A stretch of DNA of 64,000 bases from Niveibacterium umoris (GTDB taxonomy: Bacteria; Pseudomonadota; Gammaproteobacteria; Burkholderiales; Rhodocyclaceae), in the NCBI RefSeq assembly GCF_014197015.1, contig NZ_JACIET010000002.1, positions 992,001-1,056,000 on the forward strand. The letters run 5' to 3'. The notes beneath the pieces were generated by a model, which was not told the origin of the DNA, made no database searches, and was given only the letters and a program-made list of their open reading frames with translations. Every line of letters starts with the position of its first letter. Within the stretch, counting starts at the first letter, position 1. Made by a program: the position numbers and the translations under genes. Of this stretch, positions 52,707-60,147 are shown piece after piece.

Positions 52707-53324
52707 ATGAAGATCAGACTCTCCTGCATCCTGCCGCTGGCTGTGCTCGCGCTGGCAGCCCCTGCTCGCGCGGCCGACAGTGCCATCACCGCGTATGGCG
52801 CGTTCCGCAGCGGCGGCGATTTCCAGAACGCCACCACCGGTGAAAACTTGAAAGTGGAGAGTTCCGGCACTGGCGCAATCGCGCTGGACTTGCCGTATGA
52901 CGGCAATCGGCAGCTGCAGCTCTTCCTGTCGCACCAGCGCTCCCATCTCGATTACACGCAAAGCGCAGCGCCAAAGACCGCCGCAACCTTGCCGCTGTCT
53001 GTCACCTACTTTCATCTTGGCGGCACCTACTTCTTCGAAGGCCCGGTTGGCAGCGGCCCCTATGTGGTCGGCGGCATCGGTGGCACGCTGCTGGCGCTGG
53101 ACGGCGAGGGCTATGGCAACGAACTACGACCGTCGATGAACGTGGGTCTGGGCTACCAGTTCATGCTTGGCAAGCACGCCGCGCTGCGCCTTGAAGGCCG
53201 CTTCTATTCCACGCTGATCAACAGCAGTGGTGGTTTGTTTTGTTCAGGCGGCTGCGTGCTGCAGATTCAGGGGGATCTCTTCTCGCAGGGCGAGGGCATG
53301 CTCGGGGTGTCGGTGCCGTTCTGA
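52707..53324 (+). CDS. Outer-membrane beta-barrel protein
   Basis: A 205-residue protein with signal peptide (cleavage near APARA) and alternating beta-strands (FHLGGTYFFEG, PYVVGGIGGTLLALD, SMNVGLGYQFMLG), ending GEGMLGVSVPF with C-terminal Phe, as in small OmpA/OmpW-type barrels. The final 79 bp are repeated 630 bp further along (53875-53953). Function unknown. Start ATG 52707 fits the signal peptide. Confidence 0.75.
   Translation: MKIRLSCILPLAVLALAAPARAADSAITAYGAFRSGGDFQNATTGENLKVESSGTGAIALDLPYDGNRQLQLFLSHQRSHLDYTQSAAPKTAATLPLSVTYFHLGGTYFFEGPVGSGPYVVGGIGGTLLALDGEGYGNELRPSMNVGLGYQFMLGKHAALRLEGRFYSTLINSSGGLFCSGGCVLQIQGDLFSQGEGMLGVSVPF
53245..53323 (+). repeat. Direct repeat copy 1 (3' end of the beta-barrel gene)
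   Basis: 79 bp, nearly identical (two mismatches) to 53875-53953. Encodes GGCVLQIQGDLF to VSVPF up to the stop; both copies end at CTG, after which copy 1 has A (TGA stop) and copy 2 G. Confidence 0.9.
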
Positions 53325-53330
53325 TCTGTC

Positions 53331-53774
53331 GTGAGACACGGGAAGTGGTCGCTGCGCGGGGCGCTGTTCATCGCCTGCCTGGGGTTCGCGAACGTGGCGT
53401 CTGCGGAACGCTACGCCCTGCACGATGGCATCGTGACGGACCCGCGCAGCGGCTTGGCGTGGCGCCAAAGTGACAACGGCACCGAGATTTCCTGGCCCGA
53501 TGCTGTGAACGAGTGTGCTGCGCGTGGCGATGGATGGCGGCTTCCGTCCATCGACGAACTCGAAGCGTTGTACGACCCGGCCGAGTCCGTCGCGTGCGGC
53601 GGAAACTTCTGCCATGCCGCGTCAGTCTTCGTGCTCAGCGGTGGCTGGTTCTGGAGCGGGGAGCGTAGCGGCACGTCGCAGGCTTGGGGCTACAACCTCG
53701 ACATCGGTCGGCGCGATCTGAGCGCGACCACGGGTGGCAGTTACGGCCGTGCGCTGTGCGTGCGGGGAGGGTGA
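53331..53774 (+). CDS. DUF1566 domain-containing exported protein
   Basis: A 147-residue protein beginning GTG with a signal peptide (RGALFIACLGFANVASA) and a mature region of the DUF1566 (Lcl) type: DPRSGLAWRQSDNGTEISWPDAVNECAARGDGWRLPSIDELEALYD, ending YGRALCVRGG. Several Cys pairs suggest disulfides. Such domains occur in surface and extracellular proteins. It lies between the two copies of a direct repeat. Confidence 0.8.
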   Translation: MRHGKWSLRGALFIACLGFANVASAERYALHDGIVTDPRSGLAWRQSDNGTEISWPDAVNECAARGDGWRLPSIDELEALYDPAESVACGGNFCHAASVFVLSGGWFWSGERSGTSQAWGYNLDIGRRDLSATTGGSYGRALCVRGG

Positions 53775-53874
53775 CGGTCGTTCGTGGCCTGCTGGTGTGC
53801 AGCGCGCCGTGAATGCGCCGATCGGTCGGGCGATGATGATTGTCGAAGCGCAACAATGCTGAATGTGCACCCCG

Positions 53875-53953
53875 CAGGCGGCTGCGTGCTGCAGATTCAG
53901 GGGGATCTCTTCTCGCAGGGCGAGGGCATGCCCGGGGTGTCAGTGCCGTTCTG
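53875..53953 (+). pseudogene. Truncated 3' duplicate of the beta-barrel gene (repeat copy 2)
   Basis: 79-bp copy of 53245-53323 with two base changes and an altered end (CTGGG instead of CTGA), so no stop in frame; translation would go on into unrelated sequence (WAHFSSG...). The 5' part of the parent gene is absent here. It is a remnant of a duplication or exchange. A frame from 53784 runs through it but has no credible start. Confidence 0.8.
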
Positions 53954-53956
53954 GGC

Positions 53957-54856
53957 TCACTTCAGCTCAGGCGCTTCTGATGACTGCGGACGTGCAGCGT
54001 CTAGCTGAGCCACCTGGTTGAGCCACCAGTCCAGATGTCGGTCCCGCCAGCGCGCCGAGGGCAGGCTGGCGAGTAGTGTGCGGATGTCAGAGACCGCAAG
54101 GTAATCCCTTGGTGACATTGTCTGCGCGCGCTCCCACGCGAGCTGCCTGCAAACCTCGGCCTCCAGGTCGGCAGAGGCCCAAGGCAGCGCTTCGAATGCG
54201 GCCCGAAGCAAGCGCGCATCAAAAAGGGCGTGATGCAGTTTCAGGTCGCCCGCTTTCTCCATTGCCGCGGCTGTTTGCTCGCGTTGAGCGCGGCATGCCG
54301 GGTGCGAGGCGTCGTCGGCAATATCGTCCGCTCTGAGTTTGGCGCTCACGCGTGGCCAAACGCCGGCCCACTGCAGCGCCTCTTCGAGCAGTCGCCAGTC
54401 GGTTTTGTAGTCATAGCAGAGGATCACAGGCGAAGCGGGCAGGCGATCGAGCCACTCGCCCAGGCGCGTGCCCAGATCGGCAAGGTTCGGAACCGACGCG
54501 CCGGGCACCCGGCCAAACTGCGACAAGACGTGCGCGCGGACAAACGCGTTCGATGCCGCCTCAAGCGCCGCACTGCTGATCTCGCAGTAGAACTCGCTCC
54601 CGTTCTGCGCTACGGCGCCGATCGACAGCAGTTGTCCGTCGCGCAGCTGGGTGAACTCTGTGTCGAAGAAAACGCGGAATGCGTTTGCCCTGTCATAGCC
54701 AGGATCGCTCAGGTGGATCGGTGTGGAGAAGCGCTGCGTGGTGCCACCAGGCGGTCGTGTTTCCGGGCGCTGCGGCGTGACGTCAGGCCCGCTGTTATCG
54801 CGCACGGATCTGGAGCCTGCCGACAGCAGACGTGCAAGGATGTCCCGCATTGGCAA
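53957..54856 (-). CDS. DEDD-type 3'-5' exonuclease (Rv2179c-like)
   Basis: A 299-residue protein with a Pro/Thr-rich N-terminal extension of about 55 residues, then an exoribonuclease domain: VFFDTEFTQLRDGQLLSIGAV (first Asp and Glu), ILCYDYKTDWRLL (middle Asp) and LHHALFDARLLRAAF (His and last Asp). The arrangement is like the Rv2179c 3'-5' exoribonuclease family. The target could be RNA or single-stranded DNA. Its stop codon lies 3 bp from the end of the pseudogene repeat, convergent. ATGs at 54856 and 54850 are both in frame. Confidence 0.8.
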   Translation of the reverse strand: MPMRDILARLLSAGSRSVRDNSGPDVTPQRPETRPPGGTTQRFSTPIHLSDPGYDRANAFRVFFDTEFTQLRDGQLLSIGAVAQNGSEFYCEISSAALEAASNAFVRAHVLSQFGRVPGASVPNLADLGTRLGEWLDRLPASPVILCYDYKTDWRLLEEALQWAGVWPRVSAKLRADDIADDASHPACRAQREQTAAAMEKAGDLKLHHALFDARLLRAAFEALPWASADLEAEVCRQLAWERAQTMSPRDYLAVSDIRTLLASLPSARWRDRHLDWWLNQVAQLDAARPQSSEAPELK

Positions 54857-54913
54857 CCTCAGGATGATTGTTTGCGACGGCGCCGCACGACCCGATCCAT
54901 CTGGCGATGAAGA

Positions 54914-55507
54914 TCAATGCGGAAAGTGTTCGGAGGGTTCGATCCATCGCAGCCTGCGAGGATCGGGCACCCTTGAAAAGCAAAGCATCAGGATTGCCAC
55001 GATATGCGGGATCGTCATGATCACGAAGCCCAGGGCTACGTTGAGAACCTCGCCTTGGGGGTCCAAGACTTTGCCGCAAGCGACGAAAAGCGCGAGTGAC
55101 CCCACAACCAAGCCACAGGCCTTCAATGCCCCGTTGCGAGAGCCATTTAAGCTGCCCTTGATTGCGCGCCAAACCGACCGAAGCGGATAGAAGTAGGCCG
55201 AACAAACGATCCAGAGGCCGAAGAGCTTGCCAAGCAAGCTCGGCAGCGTGGTCGTGGTGGCGAGCTGCCTGGCGAAGAAGTAGCCCACCATTGCCACCAT
55301 CAACGCGCTGTAGGCTGCGATGAGGAGGAAGACGATCCGCTGCGCGATTGTCGGGCCCGTCCGGGGGACATTGCGGACAGGCTCGTCGGAGTCCGTTACC
55401 CGCACCGATGGTGCGGCATAAAGGTTGCGAACCGCGTTCGCCGGCGTCGTGGCGATGTCCTGGTGGTTCGTGGGTTCGACTCGCGAGGTCTTGGGGTATG
55501 CACTCAT
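54914..55507 (-). CDS. Membrane protein of unknown function
   Basis: A 197-residue protein with a soluble N-terminal stretch of about 50 residues and four hydrophobic helices (IVFLLIAAYSALMVAMVGYFF; LLGKLFGLWIVCSAYFY; ACGLVVGSLALFVACG; VLNVALGFVIMTIPHIVAILML). No family recognised. It lies upstream of the exonuclease gene on the same strand (57 bp), which might pair them. An alternative ATG is at 55519. Confidence 0.6.
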   Translation of the reverse strand: MSAYPKTSRVEPTNHQDIATTPANAVRNLYAAPSVRVTDSDEPVRNVPRTGPTIAQRIVFLLIAAYSALMVAMVGYFFARQLATTTTLPSLLGKLFGLWIVCSAYFYPLRSVWRAIKGSLNGSRNGALKACGLVVGSLALFVACGKVLDPQGEVLNVALGFVIMTIPHIVAILMLCFSRVPDPRRLRWIEPSEHFPH

Positions 55508-55593
55508 CGGCGGTTCCATCTGCAGGTCTGCGATGTGTACTCGATTCCGTGTTTCCGTGGTTGACCGAGCACAGACCAGTGGATGGCCGCGCC

Positions 55594-56814
55594 TCAGAAC
55601 GGCAGCGTCGCCATCAGATACGCGTTGCCGCGATCCGGAAGTTGGCGGTAGATCGCATCGACCGGGCCGAGGTAGGTGCGCAGGCCGCCTTCGATGCGCA
55701 GCCGGTCGCCCTGCCAGGCGAGCGATGCGCTGAGCACGCTGCCGCCGTCGGCGGCGGTCAGCAGCCAGTCGACTTCTGGTTGCCAGGTGTCGCCGCCGTA
55801 GGCGGCGCGCAGCAGCAGGTTGGTGCGCTGCAGGTTCACCTGGCCGAGCGCCTGTGCGTTCCACGCGAGGTTGCCGGCGCGGGCGGAGTCAGGCGCGTAG
55901 GCGAAGCCGGCGATTGCGGCGTTGCGCGCGCGCCAGGCATCCCAGTCCGATGCGGTGGGCGCTGTGCCGTCGTACCACAGTTCCGCGAGCAGCGAGACCT
56001 TGTTCTCGCCGGTCCATTGCGCGCCAACCAGCGTCTGCCAGAACGCACCACCGACCTGATCGTGCCATGGCGAAGTGCTCACGAGCGGAGCGCCTGCCGG
56101 CCATTCGGCCAGGGTTCGCGTGGCGCGCTGACCCCAGCGGGTCGAGCCATGCACTTCGAGCGAATCGAGCGGCACGGCCGAGAATCCGGCGCCCAGGCTC
56201 GCGCGTTCCTGCGCTCCCCAGCGGCCGAGCAGGTGGAGGTCGGCGACCGGCGTTTGCGCGAAGCCGCGCCACGCGAGCGCCTGTTCGTCGCGGCGCAGCG
56301 CTTCGTCACTCTTGCCGGGGTTGGCGAACACCAGGGTCGATGCCATGCGTGCGCTGAAGTGCTCCAGCATCACCACCGGCACGCCTTCGAGTTGCTGGTC
56401 GATCAGCGCGCGGCGGTTCTCGCGCTGCACCACATCGAGCGGACGGAAGCCGAAACCGACGTCCCAGCTCACCACCTTCTTGCCCAAGGTGAAGTGCAGC
56501 GGGCCGGCCTCGCCTTCCCAGAACAGTTCGTCGACGCGGCCATCGCGATCGGCGCCGCCGGGGTCGCAGGCGCTGGCCCAGGCTTGGCCCGCGAAGCCGA
56601 CCGGCCCGGTGTGGCCGCGCAGGCGTACTTCACCGCTGCCGCAGTCGCGCCCTGCACCGAGCAGCGTCGCAGCCGGCGCGAGCGACGAATCCGGGTTGGC
56701 GCTGCGCGTTTCGGCCTGCGCGCGCAGCGTCCAGTCCAGCGTGGTGTCGGGCGATTCGGTGGCGCTTGCGCTCGCGATGACGAGGAGCGACGCCAGGGGG
56801 AACAGGCGCTTCAT
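55594..56814 (-). CDS. Outer-membrane beta-barrel protein of the ABC cassette
   Basis: A 406-residue exported protein with signal peptide (ASLLVIASASA) and many amphipathic beta-strands (HGSTRWGQRATRT; NKVSLLAELWYDG; RGNAYLMATLPF), ending in Phe, so a barrel with perhaps 16-18 strands by inference. It is the last gene of a five-gene overlapping operon (4-bp overlap with the LolA-like gene). No known family is certain. The position suggests it is the outer-membrane end of the trafficking route encoded upstream. Confidence 0.75.
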   Translation of the reverse strand: MKRLFPLASLLVIASASATESPDTTLDWTLRAQAETRSANPDSSLAPAATLLGAGRDCGSGEVRLRGHTGPVGFAGQAWASACDPGGADRDGRVDELFWEGEAGPLHFTLGKKVVSWDVGFGFRPLDVVQRENRRALIDQQLEGVPVVMLEHFSARMASTLVFANPGKSDEALRRDEQALAWRGFAQTPVADLHLLGRWGAQERASLGAGFSAVPLDSLEVHGSTRWGQRATRTLAEWPAGAPLVSTSPWHDQVGGAFWQTLVGAQWTGENKVSLLAELWYDGTAPTASDWDAWRARNAAIAGFAYAPDSARAGNLAWNAQALGQVNLQRTNLLLRAAYGGDTWQPEVDWLLTAADGGSVLSASLAWQGDRLRIEGGLRTYLGPVDAIYRQLPDRGNAYLMATLPF

Positions 56815-57560
56815 GGCGTGACCGTGTTGCGTGTCAGGTACATCGGGTTGAACCACGCTTCCGGCGCTTCGTACGCGGTGCGGCTGCGGTAATGCAGCAC
56901 GGTGCGGCGGTTGGTGAGGATCTCGTCGTCGATGACCATGCTGGTCACCTGCGGCTTGCCATACAGGGTGCCGATCTCGAAGCTGGCGCGCTTGGCGAGT
57001 TTCTCGGAGACGACGTAGAGATCGGCCTTGAGCGGTTGCGCGGTCTTCGTGTCCACCCACAGTTCGATGCGCGCGTAGGTGACCGACGCCTGTTTTGCTT
57101 TCAGCGTGAGGTGGGTGCAGGCCACGCTGTCGCACTTCTCTGCTTCGGCTTGGGCGGGGGCGTAGTCCTCCGACCATGACAGCGTCGCCACGTCGCCAGC
57201 CGCGGCATCGCCGATCAGCTTCTGCGTCGGCGTGATGCGGATCGGGCGCTGGCTGCCGGGCAGGATCATCCAGAAGTCGTCGGCCTTCATCAGCACCTTC
57301 TGGCCCTTCTCGGCCGGCGATTGCATCAGCACCAGCGACTCGCGGCCGGGACGCAGGAAGACGAGGTAGTCGCGTTCCTTCTCCAGCGCGCCGTTCTTCA
57401 TCACCTCGATGCGCGTCTCGACCTTCATGTTGTCGGCCGACAGGCGCCAGGCATCGGCGCGCTTGAGCAGGGCTTCGGGCGATTCGGCATGCGCAGCGTT
57501 CGCGCAGAGGGCCAGCGCGCCCAGCAGCAGACCGCGTTGGATGAGGTTCAGATCAAACAT
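56811..57560 (-). CDS. Outer-membrane lipoprotein-sorting protein (LolA-like)
   Basis: A 249-residue periplasmic protein of the COG2834 type. Signal peptide (LLLGALALCANAAHA), then the LolA/LolB fold: ADAWRLSADNMKVETRIEV, VFLRPGRESLVLMQSPAEKGQKVLMKADDFWMILPG, and an end with PEAWFNPMYL. Relatives carry lipoproteins or lipids across the periplasm. It overlaps the barrel gene by 4 bp and the permease gene by 8 bp, so the three are tightly coupled. Confidence 0.85.
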   Translation of the reverse strand: MFDLNLIQRGLLLGALALCANAAHAESPEALLKRADAWRLSADNMKVETRIEVMKNGALEKERDYLVFLRPGRESLVLMQSPAEKGQKVLMKADDFWMILPGSQRPIRITPTQKLIGDAAAGDVATLSWSEDYAPAQAEAEKCDSVACTHLTLKAKQASVTYARIELWVDTKTAQPLKADLYVVSEKLAKRASFEIGTLYGKPQVTSMVIDDEILTNRRTVLHYRSRTAYEAPEAWFNPMYLTRNTVTP

Positions 57561-58782
57561 GGCCCAGTGCCTCCACAATCGGTTTCTTGACGGCGATACG
57601 TGCGACCACGGCGGCCGACAGCATCGCAAGCAGGCTCACGCTCGCCAGCGTGATCACAGCCAGCTCGGGCGAGAAGGTGATGAACAGCGGGTAGCCGACC
57701 GAGCGCCCCGGCGGTGGTGGCATCTGCAGGCCGGCGAACATCAGCGCGATCGTGACGCCGCCCGCGACCAGCGCACCCAGCAGACCACCGGCAGCGCCCA
57801 GCGCTGCGCCTTCGATCGCGAAGGCGCGCACCAGCTGGAGTGGGGAGGTGCCCATTGCCCGCAGGGTGCCGATCTCGCGTGTGCGCTCGACGATGGCCAT
57901 CGCCATTGCGCCCGCCACGACGCCCACCACGATCAGCCCGATGACCAGACCGAGTCCGCCGAAGATGCGGTCGTACAGCCCGCGCACCGCCTTGTAGAAG
58001 AAAGCCTCTTCTTCCCATGTCTTCATCGCCAGTGGGGCGAGTTGTGGTGTCAGCGTCGCGCGCATCGTGGCGGTCTGTTCCATGTCGGCAAGGTACACGC
58101 CGACACTGCTGACCTTGTCGGTGACAAGCAGACCCTGCGCGGTCGCAAGGCTGGTCAGCACCAGACGCTTGTCGATGTCCGGCACGCCGCTGCTGACGAT
58201 GCCGCGCACCTTCACGTCGATGGCGTTGAGGGCGCCGCCGGTGGTCGAGCCGAGCAGCGTCAGCGCGCTGCCCGGCTCGGCCTTGAGGCTCTTCGCCAGG
58301 TCGGCGCCGATCAGCACATCCGGCCCCTTGGCGGAATCCTCGTTCAGCAGCTTGCCTGACTTGAGTTGCAGGAAGGGGCCGCGCACCGAGAACTCGGCCT
58401 GCGGGTCGATGCCGCTGCCTATCATCACGACCGATTTGTCGCCGTTGCTGATGAGGCCGGAGAAGTTCAGCCGCGGCAGCACGTAGCGCACTTCGCGGTG
58501 CGCCAGCAGCGTGTCGCGCAGTATGTCGAAGTGTTCGATGCCGAACTGCATCGGCGTGTCTTCCTCGCGGTCGAAGAAATCCCTGGTTGCCACGATCAGG
58601 TGGCCGGTGTCGCGCGCGGCGGCTTGCTGCAGCGATTCGTAGGTGTAGAGCGCGAAACCGCCACCGATGAGGATCGCCGCACTGCCCAGCGCGGTGAGCG
58701 TGACAGTGGCGAGCGAACGGCGGCGGTTGCGCAAGGTGTTGCGCAGCGCAAAGCTGGCCCAGCGGATCAGTGAGGTGCTCAT
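57553..58782 (-). CDS. FtsX-like ABC transporter permease (LolE/MacB type)
   Basis: A 409-residue inner-membrane permease with the MacB_PCD/FtsX layout: N-terminal helix (WASFALRNTLRNRRRSLATVTLTALG, then IGGGFALYTYE), a periplasmic domain of about 200 residues, and three C-terminal helices (GLGLVIGLIVVGVVAGAMAM; LLGALVAGGVTIALMF; AVITLASVSLLAMLSAAV). RTREIGTLRAMG is the coupling motif of lipoprotein-releasing permeases. Works with the neighbouring ATPase. Type VII ABC system, mechanotransmission kind. Confidence 0.9.
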   Translation of the reverse strand: MSTSLIRWASFALRNTLRNRRRSLATVTLTALGSAAILIGGGFALYTYESLQQAAARDTGHLIVATRDFFDREEDTPMQFGIEHFDILRDTLLAHREVRYVLPRLNFSGLISNGDKSVVMIGSGIDPQAEFSVRGPFLQLKSGKLLNEDSAKGPDVLIGADLAKSLKAEPGSALTLLGSTTGGALNAIDVKVRGIVSSGVPDIDKRLVLTSLATAQGLLVTDKVSSVGVYLADMEQTATMRATLTPQLAPLAMKTWEEEAFFYKAVRGLYDRIFGGLGLVIGLIVVGVVAGAMAMAIVERTREIGTLRAMGTSPLQLVRAFAIEGAALGAAGGLLGALVAGGVTIALMFAGLQMPPPPGRSVGYPLFITFSPELAVITLASVSLLAMLSAAVVARIAVKKPIVEALGHV

Positions 58783-59471
58783 TGGATGGCTCCGTCGCGC
58801 AGCGCGAGCACGCGGTCGCAGTGCGCCGTCAGGCGGTCGTCGTGGGTGGCGATCAGGCAGGCGGTGCCGGCTTCGTGGCACAGCTCGCGGATCACCGCGA
58901 TCACTTCGTCCGCAGTGTGTGAGTCGAGGTTGGCGGTCGGCTCGTCAGCGATCAGCAGGCGTGGTTGCTTGACCAGCGCACGGGCAATCGCCACACGTTG
59001 GCGCTGGCCACCCGAGAGCTCGTCAGGGCGGTGCTTCGCGCGGTCGGCAAGGCCGACGCGCGCCAGCATCGCGGCAACGCGGTCGCGTGCCTCGCGCCGT
59101 GGCATGCCGTCGAGGAACAGCGGGTACTCGACGTTCTCGGCCACCGTCATTACCGGCACCAGGTTGAAGCTCTGGAACACGAAGCCGATCGCATTGCGCC
59201 GCAGATGTGTGCGGCGGGTTTCGTCAAGCTGCATGGTGGCGGTGCCAGCCAGCGCGTAGCTGCCCGCGTCGGCGGTGTCGATCAGCCCAGCGATGTGCAG
59301 CAGCGTGCTTTTGCCGCTGCCGGAAGGGCCGGTCAGCGCGACCATTTCGCCGCTGCGCACGTCCACATCCGCGGCATGCAGCGCGGGCACCTGCACGGCA
59401 CCGAGCCGGTAGGCTTTGCTCACCCCCCGCATCGCCACCACCGGGGTACTGTCTCGCAGGGTGGTGTTCAT
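58779..59471 (-). CDS. ABC transporter ATP-binding protein (LolD/MacB type)
   Basis: A 230-residue ATPase. Walker A GPSGSGKST, the Q loop, signature LSGGQRQRVAIARAL, Walker B LLIADEPTANLD, and the H-switch in CLIATHDDR. The start fragment SKAYRLGAVQVPALHAADVDVRSGEMVAL is LolD-like. It overlaps the permease by 4 bp and the preceding gene by 4 bp. Confidence 0.95.
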   Translation of the reverse strand: MNTTLRDSTPVVAMRGVSKAYRLGAVQVPALHAADVDVRSGEMVALTGPSGSGKSTLLHIAGLIDTADAGSYALAGTATMQLDETRRTHLRRNAIGFVFQSFNLVPVMTVAENVEYPLFLDGMPRREARDRVAAMLARVGLADRAKHRPDELSGGQRQRVAIARALVKQPRLLIADEPTANLDSHTADEVIAVIRELCHEAGTACLIATHDDRLTAHCDRVLALRDGAIQ

Positions 59472-60010
59472 GACTTGGCCTTGGCGGTGAGTTTGAGCAC
59501 GGCGCTGCGATAGCGCTCAGGCATCGTCGCGAAGCCCGGTTGCGAGGCCAGTTCATTGACGAGCTTGGTGCCGGCATCAGCGCGGTTGAAGAAGCCCGGC
59601 AGGCCGAGGAAGGTGCTCGCCGCGGTCAGCTTTACTTCGTTCGCGACCGACACGCCGCCAGCGGGCGCTTGCGCATGCTCGGGCTTGAGCAGGGCCAGCG
59701 CGCGGTCGAGATCGGCGAGGCCGGTCTCGACGAACTTCATCTTCTTCCACGGGAACATTGCATCGCGCCCCTGCATCGATTCGGACGAACCGAGGTAAGC
59801 GAGCAGCAGAGGGTTGGTGGGTTCCGCCGCGACCAGTTTGGCGAACTTCTCGGCGGCATCGGCCGCAGCACCCGATTCACCGGCATTGGCGCGCTGGAAG
59901 TCGGCTTGCGCGGCCTGCCACGCGGCGGTGTCGTACGCGAACACGGGCGGGACGATGAAACTGCTGGCCAGGGCGACGGCGAACAGGGTGGAACGAAGGC
60001 GGGTTTTCAT
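59468..60010 (-). CDS. Periplasmic helical (TPR-like) protein, first gene of the ABC cassette
   Basis: A 180-residue exported protein with signal peptide (STLFAVALASSFIVPPVFA) and helical repeats (AADAAEKFAKLVAAEPTNPLLLAYLGSSESMQG; ADLDRALALL), resembling TPR units. It may bind the substrate or the other partners. It overlaps the ATPase gene by 4 bp. No family name is certain. Confidence 0.75.
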   Translation of the reverse strand: MKTRLRSTLFAVALASSFIVPPVFAYDTAAWQAAQADFQRANAGESGAAADAAEKFAKLVAAEPTNPLLLAYLGSSESMQGRDAMFPWKKMKFVETGLADLDRALALLKPEHAQAPAGGVSVANEVKLTAASTFLGLPGFFNRADAGTKLVNELASQPGFATMPERYRSAVLKLTAKAKS

Positions 60011-60147
60011 GGTGCGACTCCTGAGGTGAGCGGGAATGGCACCAGTGTTGCGCGGCCGTTCAAGCCGGGCAGCAGCGAAGGGACGAATCGACGGCGAAGG
60101 GCGGCGAAATGCAGCGGTGCGGCGTGAGTGTCGCCGCGGGGGTTAGC

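Noticed and set aside
53784-54008. 74-codon frame through the second repeat copy as a real gene
   Set aside because: Its start region is unlike a signal peptide, and its homologous part is just the copied tail of the barrel gene.
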